DNA of 35,641 bases, taken from positions 1 through 35,641 of the forward strand of contig DXBC01000094.1 of the NCBI GenBank assembly GCA_019116745.1, read 5' to 3'. This document shows, piece after piece, positions 7,688 to 17,026 of the stretch. The notes beneath the pieces were generated by a model that worked only from the letters and a program-made list of their open reading frames with translations, was not told the DNA's origin and did no database searches. Source of the stretch: Candidatus Lachnoclostridium stercorigallinarum (lineage in GTDB: Bacteria; Bacillota; Clostridia; Lachnospirales; Lachnospiraceae). The position numbers were made by a program, and so were the translations under genes. The number at the start of each line of letters is the position of its first letter. Within the stretch, counting starts at the first letter, position 1.

Positions 7688-8591
7688 GCTGGCGAAAGCC
7701 TATTATGAGGAGTACGGCAGACCCATGATTCAGGAAAAATTTCCCAAATACGCGGAACGGATCGCGGTGGGACTGGCAGGAGAGGGCTCGGAGTGCTTTG
7801 GATATGATGATGAACTTTCCAGAGACCATGACTTTGAGGCTGGCTTCTGTCTGTGGCTGACGGAAGCAGACGCGGATGCCATCGGCTTTCCCCTGTTTCG
7901 GGCTTATGGGAAACTGCCGGACGAATTTATGGGGGTTCGGAAAGAGAAGACCAGCTTATTTGGAGGAAACCGCCGGGGAGTCATGGAAATTTCCGAGTTT
8001 TTCGGAAGGATGATCGGCTGCCCTGCTGTGCCGGAGAACGGGCAGCAGTGGCTTTCCATTCCGGAATATGCCCTGGCCCAGGCGGTAAACGGGCAAGTAT
8101 TCCGGGATGATCTGGGAGAATTTTCCAGGATCCGGGATGAGCTGAAAAAAGGCTATCCGGAGGATGTGAGAAGGAAAAAGATCGCTGCCAGGGCCGCTCT
8201 CATGGCCCAGGCGGGACAGTATAATTACAGCCGGTGCAGAAAACGGGAAGAGTACGGGGCGGCGGCTCTGGCCGCGGCGGAATTTGCAAAGGCAGGAATT
8301 TCCATGGTATTTCTGCTGAATAACCGTTATACTCCTTATTACAAGTGGATGCTGCGGGCCATGGGGGAGCTCCCCCTGCTGGGAGATCTGCGGCCGTCCA
8401 TGGAACAGCTGCTCACAGGCGGAGGAGACTGCAGCGGACTTATAGAGGAGATCTGCGGCCGTGTGGTCCGGGAGCTGCAGCGCCAGGGGCTGACAGGCGG
8501 AAACTGGGAATACCTGGAGCCTCACGCCCTGGCGGTGACAGAGACCATCCGCGACGGGGAGCTGAGAAACCTGCACCTGATGGAAGGATAG
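7674..8591 (+). CDS. DUF4037 domain-containing protein (nucleotidyltransferase-like)
   Basis: LAGEGSECFGYDDELSRDHDFEAGFCLWL motif; co-operonic with TPR protein (14-nt overlap). Confidence 0.8.
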   Translation: MKGLELAKAYYEEYGRPMIQEKFPKYAERIAVGLAGEGSECFGYDDELSRDHDFEAGFCLWLTEADADAIGFPLFRAYGKLPDEFMGVRKEKTSLFGGNRRGVMEISEFFGRMIGCPAVPENGQQWLSIPEYALAQAVNGQVFRDDLGEFSRIRDELKKGYPEDVRRKKIAARAALMAQAGQYNYSRCRKREEYGAAALAAAEFAKAGISMVFLLNNRYTPYYKWMLRAMGELPLLGDLRPSMEQLLTGGGDCSGLIEEICGRVVRELQRQGLTGGNWEYLEPHALAVTETIRDGELRNLHLMEG

Positions 8592-8606
8592 AAGTTTGGA
8601 GGAAGA

Positions 8607-10418
8607 ATGAAAGAAGAGATATTTGGGAACGGTCCGGGAACGGCCGGCACGCCGGAGGGGGAGACCCGCGGACGGAGCCGGAGAAAGCCGGACAAAAAGG
8701 GAAAGGCGGAACCGGCAGGAACTGCCGGCGTGACAGCAAAGTCCGGCACCGGAACCGGCGGCGGTTCTGTCCCCGGCGGCGCTCCCTCAGACGGAAAACC
8801 GGGAAAGAAAAAGGCGGTTCGGGCGGGAGCAGCAGCGGCAGCGGCGGCTGTGGTGCTGGCCGGCGCATACATATACATCGGAACCACTTACAGGAATGCG
8901 TTTTTCAACGGCACAGTGATCAATGGGATGGACGTATCGGGGAGAACGGCGGAGGAAGTGAAGGAAATGATTTCCCAGGGCACAGAAGACTATATTCTGA
9001 CCCTGGAGGAGAGGGGCGGACAGACCGAGAGCATAGAGGGAACGGCCATCGGCCTTCAGGCCGAGTTTGACGGCAGCCTGGAGCAGCTTCTGGAAGAACA
9101 GAATCCCTATGCCTGGCTTCCGGCCTGGATTCAGGGGCGGGAGTATGAGATTCCCGCCATGATTACATATGATGAAAACCAGCTGGAAACAGAGATCCTG
9201 AACCTGGACTGCATGGACGAGGATCGGATTCAGAAACCGGAAAGCGCATCGATTTCTGCCTATGTACCGGGAGCAGGATATACCATTGAGGAGGAGACAG
9301 AAGGAAATGAGCCGGACTATGACCGGCTGAAGGAGGCCATAGAACAGGCCATTACAGGGCTTCAGCGGGAGCTGTCCCTGGAAGAGGCGGGAGTTTACAG
9401 AGAGCCGGAGGTCCGGACGGAGGATGAATCTCTGGCCGGCCTGCTGGAAGAATATAATCGCTATGCGGGAGTAACCGTTACCTACACATTTGGTGATAAG
9501 ACGGAGGTGCTGGACGGGGAAACCATCAGCCAGTGGCTCTATGATGACGGCAGTCAGGTGATTATTTCTGACGAAGCAGCGGCGGAGTATGTCCAGACAC
9601 TGGCCACGAAGTACAACACGGCTTACCGGGCGAAGAGCTTAAAGACTTCTTACGGTCCCACAGTGACCATCGGGAAAGGAAATTATGGCTGGAGGATTAA
9701 CCAGTCTCAGGAGAAAACGGAGCTGCTCGCTATGATCCGGTCGGGAGAGAGCGGGACGAGAGAGCCGGTTTACTCTCAGACGGCGGCCAGCCATGGGACC
9801 AATGATTACGGAGATACCTATGTGGAGATCAACCTGACGGCACAGCATCTGTTTTTCTACAAAGATGGAAAGCTGCTGGTGGAGTCGGATTTTGTGTCGG
9901 GAAATGAGGCCAGAGGGTGGTCCACTCCGTCTGGAGCATATCCCCTTACTTATAAAGAACGAAACGCCACATTAAACGGGGAGGGCTACAGCACGCCGGT
10001 TTCTTACTGGATGCCTTTCAACGGGGGAATCGGCCTCCATGACGCGGGCTGGCGTTCCAGTTTCGGCGGAACCATTTACAAGACTAACGGTTCCCACGGC
10101 TGCATCAATCTGCCGCCGTCCGTGGCAAAGATCATTTATGAGAATATTTCTCAGGGAGATCCCATTCTCTGCTATGAGCTGGAGGGGACGGAACAGACCA
10201 CGACGACCAACGCCAGCGGAAAGCCGGCGGAGACGCAGCCGGCAGAAACTCAGCCGGCGGAGACACAGCCGGCAGAAACCCAGCCAGCGGCTACGCAGCC
10301 GGCAGAAACCCAGCCAGCGGAGACGCAGCCGGCGGAAACCCAGCCCGTCGGCCCCGGAGAACCGCAGGAAACTTCTTCAGGCGGAACGGAAGCAGTGGGG
10401 CCGGGAGCAGGTCTGTAA
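8607..10418 (+). CDS. L,D-transpeptidase (YkuD domain) with N-terminal TM and PG-binding-type region and C-terminal PAETQ repeat tail
   Basis: TM helix AGAAAAAAAVVLAGAYIYIG; YVEINLTAQHLFFYKDGKLL; IGLHDAGWR...SHGCINLP catalytic motif; tail (PAETQ)n. Confidence 0.9.
   Translation: MKEEIFGNGPGTAGTPEGETRGRSRRKPDKKGKAEPAGTAGVTAKSGTGTGGGSVPGGAPSDGKPGKKKAVRAGAAAAAAAVVLAGAYIYIGTTYRNAFFNGTVINGMDVSGRTAEEVKEMISQGTEDYILTLEERGGQTESIEGTAIGLQAEFDGSLEQLLEEQNPYAWLPAWIQGREYEIPAMITYDENQLETEILNLDCMDEDRIQKPESASISAYVPGAGYTIEEETEGNEPDYDRLKEAIEQAITGLQRELSLEEAGVYREPEVRTEDESLAGLLEEYNRYAGVTVTYTFGDKTEVLDGETISQWLYDDGSQVIISDEAAAEYVQTLATKYNTAYRAKSLKTSYGPTVTIGKGNYGWRINQSQEKTELLAMIRSGESGTREPVYSQTAASHGTNDYGDTYVEINLTAQHLFFYKDGKLLVESDFVSGNEARGWSTPSGAYPLTYKERNATLNGEGYSTPVSYWMPFNGGIGLHDAGWRSSFGGTIYKTNGSHGCINLPPSVAKIIYENISQGDPILCYELEGTEQTTTTNASGKPAETQPAETQPAETQPAETQPAATQPAETQPAETQPAETQPVGPGEPQETSSGGTEAVGPGAGL
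10224..10343 (+). repeat. 15-bp in-frame tandem repeat, 8 units, encoding PAETQ (one PAATQ)
   Basis: ccggcggagacgcag-type units repeated from 10224 to 10343. Confidence 0.93.
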
Positions 10419-10435
10419 CCAGAGTGAGACAGAGA

Positions 10436-10477
10436 AAAAGCCAGGAGCGCAGACAGATGCTGCGGATCCTGGCTTTT
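10436..10477. terminator. Bidirectional terminator between convergent L,D-transpeptidase and DUF3842 genes
   Basis: AAAAGCCAGGA ... TCCTGGCTTTT inverted repeat. Confidence 0.8.
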
Positions 10478-10506
10478 GGTGTGCCTGGAAAACGGGGCCA
10501 TATTGC

Positions 10507-10923
10507 TCAGGCGTTCTGCTCCAGCAGAGCGTCCACCCGCTCCACCACTTCCCGGATATAGGTTCCCAGAGGAAGCTCCCGGCAGCCCGCCACAAACTGA
10601 TGGCAGTGACTGGAAGGAATCAGGATTTTCTGGGCGGGACTGCTCCCCACGGCCACAGCCATGGCCGGAGTGATTTCTCCCAGCAGGGAGTTGGCAATGA
10701 CGATGCCGATGGGGCCGATGATGATATCGGCGTCCCGGCTGTTGACCACCACCGGATTTTCTCCTGTGGCTCCTGCATCAGCCCCCGCTTTCAGCATGGC
10801 TGAGGTGGCGATGCTGTTGGTGCCCACGGCGATCAGTTCCAGGCCGGGGTGAGCTTTCTTCAGCTGCTCCACCACGCCCTTTCCCATTTTTCCTCCCTGA
10901 CCGTCAATAACAATGATTTTCAT
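10507..10923 (-). CDS. DUF3842 family protein
   Basis: MKIIVIDGQGGKMGKGVVEQLKKAHPGLELIAVGTNSIATSAMLKAGAD...; CAT at 10921-10923. Confidence 0.85.
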   Translation of the reverse strand: MKIIVIDGQGGKMGKGVVEQLKKAHPGLELIAVGTNSIATSAMLKAGADAGATGENPVVVNSRDADIIIGPIGIVIANSLLGEITPAMAVAVGSSPAQKILIPSSHCHQFVAGCRELPLGTYIREVVERVDALLEQNA

Positions 10924-10972
10924 AAGTCCTGCTCCTGTCTGTTGATTTTTGTGTGTACAAACTGTGCATAAA

Positions 10973-10986
10973 TGTATTATAATATG
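10973..10986. promoter_or_regulatory. Symmetric overlapping -10 elements (TATTATAATA) between divergent genes
   Basis: TATTATAATA is self-complementary; + TATAAT at 10978-10983, - TATAAT at 10981-10976; - strand TTGCGT 17 bp away (11004-10999). Confidence 0.55.
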
Positions 10987-11074
10987 CGGGTACGGCGGAC
11001 GCAAGAACCTGCGTGAGGGAATCCTGTGGATTTTCTGCGGGGCGAAAGCGGCCGCAGTAAAGGAGGATGTGAAT

Positions 11075-11719
11075 ATGATAAATCTGCTGTCTTCCATTTT
11101 TACCCTGTACCGGGAGCGGGCGGACTGGTTTGCCGGTCTGCTGGCAGATCACATTGTTCTGGCTCTCAGCGCCATTGTCATGTCCCTTGCCATCGGCCTT
11201 CTGCTGGGAATCTGGATTTCGGAACATCAGAAAATTGCGCCGGCGGTGATGGGCGTGTGCAATGTGATGTACACGATTCCGGCCATTTCCCTGCTGGGAA
11301 TCCTGATTCCTTTCAGCGGCATCGGCAATAAAACGGCGGTGACCGCCCTTACCATTTACGGGATCATGCCCATGGTGAGAAATACCTATGTGGGTCTGAC
11401 AACGCTGGACCGGGATATTCTGGAGGCGGCCGAAGGCATGGGCAGCACCAGGATGCAGACCCTTCTGCGGGTGAAGATCCCCATGGCGGCTGGAGTGATT
11501 TTGGCTGGAGTGAGGAATATGGTAGTGATGACCATTTCCGTGGCGGGAATCGCGTCCTTTGTGGGAGCGGGCGGCCTGGGAGTGGCGATCTACCGGGGAA
11601 TCACCATTTACAACCCGGCCATGACAGCCGCAGGGAGTATTCTCATAGCTCTGCTGGCCCTGATTTTTGACCTGGTACTGGGAAAACTGGAAAAATATTT
11701 TAAAAAGAGAGGTAGCTGA
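11075..11719 (+). CDS. Osmoprotectant (glycine betaine/choline)-type ABC transporter permease
   Basis: YTIPAISLLGILIPFSGIGNKTAVTALTIYGIMPMVRNTYVGL; EAAEGMGSTRMQTLLRVKIPMAAGVILAGVRNMVV. Confidence 0.92.
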   Translation: MINLLSSIFTLYRERADWFAGLLADHIVLALSAIVMSLAIGLLLGIWISEHQKIAPAVMGVCNVMYTIPAISLLGILIPFSGIGNKTAVTALTIYGIMPMVRNTYVGLTTLDRDILEAAEGMGSTRMQTLLRVKIPMAAGVILAGVRNMVVMTISVAGIASFVGAGGLGVAIYRGITIYNPAMTAAGSILIALLALIFDLVLGKLEKYFKKRGS

Positions 11720-11720
11720 A

Positions 11721-12701
11721 ATGAAAAATATGAAATTGTGGACGGCTGCGGCTTTGGCTGCGGCCCTTGTGGGAACACTGGCCGGCTGCGGAGGAAGCAG
11801 CGCAGGCCGGGAGAGTACGGGAGCGGCATCCGTCGGGGAGCCGGAGGAGACAGCCGGCGCGGCTGCAGTCGCGGATCCGGTGCGCATTGCCACAAAACCC
11901 ATGACAGAGCAGTATATTCTGGGAGAGATGCTGGGACTGCTTATTGAGAACGAGACGGGATATTCTGTGGAGATCACAAAAGGCATCGGCGGAGGAACCA
12001 GCAACATTCAGCCGGCCATGGAAGCGGGGGAGTTTGACCTCTATCCGGAGTACACTTCCAGCGGCTGGGTTCTGGTTCTGGGACACTCTGCGGAGGGAAT
12101 GACCGATGAGGAGATGTTTGAGGAATTGAAAAAGGAGTATGAGGAGAAGTATGGGATGACCTGGCTGGGGCTGTACGGCTTCAACAATACTTATACGGTG
12201 GTGGTCCGCGGAGAGGTGGCCGATCAGTACGGCCTGACAAAGACCAGCGATCTGGCTTCTGTGGCGGGAGAGCTGACCTTTGGCGGAAACCCGGATTATC
12301 TGGAGAGAGAAGACGGATTTCCGGCCCTCTGCGAGACATACGGACTGGAGTTTGCTCAGGTGTCCGATATTGATATCGGACTGAAGTATCAGGCACTGGC
12401 TTCCGGAGATATTGACGTGACAAACGCTTATACCACAGATGCTCAGCTGGGAAATGAGTCCCTGGACGTGAGGGCGCTGGAGGATGACAAGCATCTTCAG
12501 GTCAATTATTACTGCTCCACAGTGGTGCGTCAGGATTCCCTGGAAAAGTTCCCCGGACTGGAGGACGCGCTGATGAAGATGGATGGAATTCTGAGCGACG
12601 GAGAGATGGCAAACCTCAACTATCAGGTGGAAGTGGAAGGAAAGGATGAGCAGGAAGTGGCCAGGGATTTCCTGACGGAGAAAGGCCTGCTGGAGGAATA
12701 G
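11721..12701 (+). CDS. Osmoprotectant-type ABC transporter substrate-binding lipoprotein
   Basis: Lipobox LAGC; RIATKPMTEQYILGEMLGLLIENETGYSVEITKGIGGGTSNIQPAMEAGEFDLYPEYTSSGW. Confidence 0.92.
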   Translation: MKNMKLWTAAALAAALVGTLAGCGGSSAGRESTGAASVGEPEETAGAAAVADPVRIATKPMTEQYILGEMLGLLIENETGYSVEITKGIGGGTSNIQPAMEAGEFDLYPEYTSSGWVLVLGHSAEGMTDEEMFEELKKEYEEKYGMTWLGLYGFNNTYTVVVRGEVADQYGLTKTSDLASVAGELTFGGNPDYLEREDGFPALCETYGLEFAQVSDIDIGLKYQALASGDIDVTNAYTTDAQLGNESLDVRALEDDKHLQVNYYCSTVVRQDSLEKFPGLEDALMKMDGILSDGEMANLNYQVEVEGKDEQEVARDFLTEKGLLEE

Positions 12702-12704
12702 AAA

Positions 12705-13460
12705 ATGGAACCGATCATTCGTTTTGAACGTGTTTCAAAGACATATGGGACGGAGCCGGTGCTGAAGGAATTTTCCCTGGACGTATTTCCGGGGGAATTT
12801 CTCACTGTCATCGGCCGCTCCGGCTGCGGCAAGACCACGGCGCTGAAACTGGTAAACGGCCTGATCACGCCGGATAAAGGGCGGGTGCTGGTCCGGGGAC
12901 AGGAGGTCCGGGAAGCGGATCTGGTGGACCTGCGCCGCCATATCGGCTATGCCATTCAGAATGTGGGGCTGTTTCCACATATGACCGTAGCAAAAAATAT
13001 TGCCTATGTACCCTCGATCTCTGGCCTGCCCGGCTGGAAAAAAGAAGAGGGGAGAAAAAAAGCGGAAGAGCTTCTGAGACTGGTAGGGCTGGATGAAAGC
13101 CTGACCGGCCGCTTTCCCAGAGAACTCTCAGGGGGACAGAGACAGCGGGTGGGTATTGCCAGGGCTCTGGCGGCCTCCCCGGATATTCTGCTTATGGACG
13201 AGCCCTTCGGGGCTGTGGATGAGATCACCAGAATCCAGCTTCAGGACGAAATTCTGCGTATCCATGAAGAGCGGAAGCTGACAGTGCTGTTTGTGACCCA
13301 TGATATTGAGGAAGCTCTGAAACTGGGAACCAGGACCCTGGTGATGGAAAAAGGGCGGGCGGTGCAGTGCGATCCGCCAAGCCGTCTGCTGAAAGCTCCT
13401 GCCACGGAATTCGTGGAGCAGCTGGTGTGCAGACGGAGAGAACTGGATGTGCGGGTGTAG
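12705..13460 (+). CDS. Osmoprotectant-type ABC transporter ATP-binding protein
   Basis: Walker A GRSGCGKTT, signature [16 protein letters not shown], Walker B ILLMDEPFGAVD. Confidence 0.93.
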   Translation: MEPIIRFERVSKTYGTEPVLKEFSLDVFPGEFLTVIGRSGCGKTTALKLVNGLITPDKGRVLVRGQEVREADLVDLRRHIGYAIQNVGLFPHMTVAKNIAYVPSISGLPGWKKEEGRKKAEELLRLVGLDESLTGRFPRELSGGQRQRVGIARALAASPDILLMDEPFGAVDEITRIQLQDEILRIHEERKLTVLFVTHDIEEALKLGTRTLVMEKGRAVQCDPPSRLLKAPATEFVEQLVCRRRELDVRV

Positions 13461-13481
13461 GATGGAAGAAACGCAAAAAGG

Positions 13482-14353
13482 TTACAGAAACTGTTTTACG
13501 TAATTCTGGCAGAAATTTACAAATATGCGCGGTGCCCGATATCCGCTCCGGGAGGAAGGCCACGCGAGATAGATCATGCGGGAGCAGCGGGGGCTGCTGA
13601 TATGGAGAAAACGCACCTGGTCAGTCAGCCGGAGACTGCTTAAAGTAGAGACGAGGGAGAGACCGTAGCCGGCCTGGACGAAGCGCGCGTAGGTGGAAAA
13701 CTCGTCGCATTCCATAGTGATAACAGGCTGAAAGCCTGCCTGCCTGCATATTTTTCCAGATACTGGCGGGCCGGAAAATTTAAGTCCATGGCCACAAAAG
13801 GCTCATTTTTTACTTCCTCCAGAGCAACCTGATCTCTGTCTGTCAGGGGATGAGTGCTGGGAACGGCCAGCATAAATTCATCTTCCAGGAGAAAGACAGA
13901 GTCCTGGTGGGAGGAAAGGCAGGAGTCGGGCAGGATTGCCACGTCATACTCATGTTCCTTTAAGATCATGCGGTAGGTAGCATGGCGGATTTCCAGGGAG
14001 ATTTCCGGATACTGCTTCTGGAAAGCCAAGTAAAGCTCAGGCAGAAAATCAAAGCGGACAAAGGAGACGATCCGCAGAGTTTTCACAGATTCCAGGGGAG
14101 AAGGGGCGATCAGTCTCTGCCCCTCGTCCAGAAGATCCAGGGCTGTGCTGGCTTTCTCATAAAACAGCTCCCCTTTTTCCGTCAATTTCATTCCCGCTGA
14201 TGTGTGGGTCAGAAGAGTGCAGTTAAGCTCCGCCTCCAGCCCGTGGATGCTCTTGCTCACGGCGGGCTGAGAGACGTGGAGCCGCCTGTTCACTTCGGTC
14301 ACATTGCCGCAGCGGGCCACTTCACAAAAATAGCGCAGGGCCAGCAGATTCAT
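13482..14353 (-). pseudogene. LysR family transcriptional regulator, frameshifted
   Basis: N-terminal LysR HTH (MNLLALRYFCEVARCGNVTEVNRRLHVSQPAVSKSIHGLEAEL) in one frame; C-terminal continuation (CRQAGFQPVITMECDEFSTYARFVQAGYGLSLVSTLSS) in another frame near 13735-13760. Confidence 0.85.
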
Positions 14354-14512
14354 GACTGCGCTCTCCTTTCTGCAAAAAATAATCTGCAATGTATCAGAAA
14401 CAGCAAATCTTAATTTCTTATTGTATTAAATTTTCCATAAATTTTCAATCCATTTATTTCCACAGAAAACAAGTCAGGTGAAATGCCTGCGGATCCATTT
14501 GACGGCTGCTGC

Positions 14513-14530
14513 CATAACCATATGGTTATG
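14513..14530. promoter_or_regulatory. Perfect 18-bp palindrome, candidate LysR operator
   Basis: CATAACCATATGGTTATG equals its own reverse complement; lies between divergent lysR and MFS genes. Confidence 0.6.
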
Positions 14531-14614
14531 AACGGACGAAAAAGATATTCGACTTTTGCCGTTTGTGAAAATAGAATAAAGGTACTGGAAGAAGAAAGTC
14601 GGAGGATGATGAAA

Positions 14615-15820
14615 ATGGAGAAATTGTGGACAAAAAACTTCTCACTTCTGGTACTGATTACTCTGGCAGCCTTTACTGTGAGGCAGATGGCCATGTCTAC
14701 TTTTCCTATGCTGGTGACATGGGCAGGCGGAAGCACGGCAGCGGCCGGAAAACTGACCCTGCTTTTGACAGTGGCATCCATCGCTGTACGCCTGGTGTCA
14801 GGGCCGCTGACGGATCGGTACGGAAGGCGGAGTTTTATGGTGATTGGAGCCGGAATATTTGCCTGCTCCACTCTGGTCATCGCCCTGTTTCCCAAAATCT
14901 GGGTGATCGCCGCCATGCAGCTTTTGTTCGGAGCTGGATTATCCTGTATTACCACAGCCTCAGGCGCGGCTGTGGCGGATGTGACACCACCCGCAAGGTT
15001 GGGCGAGGGAATGGGATTTTATACTCTGGGAAATTCGGTGGCGATGGCGATCGGACCGGCAGCCGGTCTTTGGCTGATCGGTCTGGGAACGGGAAATAAC
15101 TACAGGGGACTTTATCTGGCAGCTACGCTGGTGCTGGCTGCCGCGGGAGTGATGGGAGCGCTTGTAAACTACAGGGCGCCAAGAAAAGATTCCATCAGTT
15201 TCCGGCTGAAAGAGGTTCTGGAGCCAGCAGCTTTGCCCGCATCGTTTTTAGAGCTTTTGGCAGTGTTCAGCTTTACTTCCGTGATCTCCTACATTGCGTC
15301 TTACGCCAAAGAAACTGGAATCGGGAGCATTGGTTCTTTCTTTTTGGTCTATGCCGCAGGAATGATCGCGGTGCGCCTGATCGTCGGAAAGGTTGTGGAT
15401 AAAAAAAGCGAGAGGATGGTAGTGATGGCAGCCATGGCACTGATGGCCGCAGCATTTGCAGGGATCGTGAAGGCAAGGACGCTGACTGGTCTTATGGTGC
15501 TGGCGGTGCTTCTTGGACTGGGACAGGGAGCGGTGATGCCATCCCTTCAGAAAGCTGCCATGAAGCGGGTGCTGCCGGAGCGCAGGGGGGCAGGAAACGC
15601 CACCTATCAGCTCTTTTCTGATATTGGGACAGGCTTTGGAGCCGCCGTGTGGGGAGCCCTGGCGGAGAGCGCGGGATATCCGGCCATTTACCTGGGAGCT
15701 TCAGCTGTCTGTATTGCGGGATTTTTCCTGTCGGCCGTTTTGCTTGGCGGGCAGAAAAAGATAGAAACAAAGAGAGAAAACACTTATGAGAATGGAGGAG
15801 AAAATGGGTATGCTGGATGA
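14615..15820 (+). CDS. MFS transporter
   Basis: 12-TM MFS pattern with GPLTDRYGRRSFMVIGA motif; SD GGAGG then ATG at 14615 (14606 also possible). Confidence 0.88.
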   Translation: MEKLWTKNFSLLVLITLAAFTVRQMAMSTFPMLVTWAGGSTAAAGKLTLLLTVASIAVRLVSGPLTDRYGRRSFMVIGAGIFACSTLVIALFPKIWVIAAMQLLFGAGLSCITTASGAAVADVTPPARLGEGMGFYTLGNSVAMAIGPAAGLWLIGLGTGNNYRGLYLAATLVLAAAGVMGALVNYRAPRKDSISFRLKEVLEPAALPASFLELLAVFSFTSVISYIASYAKETGIGSIGSFFLVYAAGMIAVRLIVGKVVDKKSERMVVMAAMALMAAAFAGIVKARTLTGLMVLAVLLGLGQGAVMPSLQKAAMKRVLPERRGAGNATYQLFSDIGTGFGAAVWGALAESAGYPAIYLGASAVCIAGFFLSAVLLGGQKKIETKRENTYENGGENGYAG

Positions 15821-17003
15821 AAAGATCAAGGAGCTGGCCAGAGCACAGGAAGATTATGTGATTAAAATGCGCCGGTATTTCCACGAAAATCCGGAAGCAA
15901 GCATGAAAGAGAAGAATACCTGCGAGGTGATAAAGCGGGAGCTGGACCAGATGGGACTTCCCTATGAGCTGGTGGGAGATTATGGGATCATCGGCCGCCT
16001 GGAAACGGGAAGGCCGGGACAGACTTTGCTGCTTCGCAGTGATATGGATGCTCTGTCCACCCAGGAATCTGAGAATAATCTGGTGGGAAAGAAAGCCTGC
16101 GTGTCAAAAATTCCGGGAGTGGGACATTTGTGCGGCCATGATGGCCACATGGCAGTTCTTCTGGGGGCTTTGAAGGTCTTGACACAGATCAAGGAATCTT
16201 TATGCGGAACGATTATGTTCTGCTTTGAGCAGGCAGAAGAAGGCGGATGGAGCATTGACGCCATGCTGGAGGCGTTAAGCCATTATCATATCGATCATGC
16301 GTGGGCACTTCACCTGTATGCCGATCTGGACTGCGGAAAGGTTTCTGTGCAGCCGGGACCGAGAATGGCTTCGGTGGGAGCTTTTGATGTGACAGTACAG
16401 GGAGAAGGGGGGCACGGCAGCCGTCCGGATCTGTGCGTGGATCCGGGAGCCTGCATTGTGCAGATCCTGGCCCAGGCCCCAGCCCTTTTAAAGGCCCGCC
16501 TGGCTCCCGATGAGATGGTGACATTTTCTGTGGGCTGCATCCAGGTGGGGACAAAGCCCAACGTGATCGAGAATGAAGGCCGGTTTATCGGAAGTATGCG
16601 TTTTTATGATTATGAGGCCGGAAAAAAAGCCATGGACATTCTCTGCCGGGTGATCGAGGGGACAGCGGAAATCCACGGATGCACCATCCGCTACAACAGA
16701 AAAATGGTGTTCAACAACGCCACCATCAACGATCCGGACATGTCTGCCATAGCTGCAAAGGCAGCGGCGAAGGCAGTTGGAGAGGAAAATCTGGCGGAGA
16801 CGGAACCCTGGATGGCCACGGAGACATTTGGCCGCTATCTTCAGAAATATCCCGGTGTTTTTGCCTTTGTCGGTATTCGCAGCCGGGAGCTGGGATCCGG
16901 AGCAGCCCACCACAATCCTCAGTTTGACATGGATGAGAGAGCGCTTGAGAACGCGGTGGAATGTACCGTATTCTTTGCCGCAGAATTACTTGGGAAGAAT
17001 TGA
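15804..17003 (+). CDS. M20 family amidohydrolase / N-acyl-amino-acid aminohydrolase-like
   Basis: MRRYFHENPEASMKEKNT; LLRSDMDAL; GHLCGHDGHMAVLLGA; FCFEQAEEGG; AHHNPQFDMDERAL. Confidence 0.9.
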   Translation: MGMLDEKIKELARAQEDYVIKMRRYFHENPEASMKEKNTCEVIKRELDQMGLPYELVGDYGIIGRLETGRPGQTLLLRSDMDALSTQESENNLVGKKACVSKIPGVGHLCGHDGHMAVLLGALKVLTQIKESLCGTIMFCFEQAEEGGWSIDAMLEALSHYHIDHAWALHLYADLDCGKVSVQPGPRMASVGAFDVTVQGEGGHGSRPDLCVDPGACIVQILAQAPALLKARLAPDEMVTFSVGCIQVGTKPNVIENEGRFIGSMRFYDYEAGKKAMDILCRVIEGTAEIHGCTIRYNRKMVFNNATINDPDMSAIAAKAAAKAVGEENLAETEPWMATETFGRYLQKYPGVFAFVGIRSRELGSGAAHHNPQFDMDERALENAVECTVFFAAELLGKN

Positions 17004-17026
17004 TGAAATAGGGAGGAAAAGACAGT

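Noticed and set aside
10224-10343. Tandem repeat as possible CRISPR array
   Set aside because: 15-bp contiguous in-frame units with no spacers; coding repeat.
10039-10803. 254-aa + strand ORF spanning L,D-transpeptidase end and DUF3842 antisense
   Set aside because: Alternative-frame reading of the repeat region and of an opposite-strand gene.
10904-12007. 367-aa ORF on - strand
   Set aside because: Antisense shadow of ABC permease and binding-protein genes; His/Gln-rich nonsense translation.
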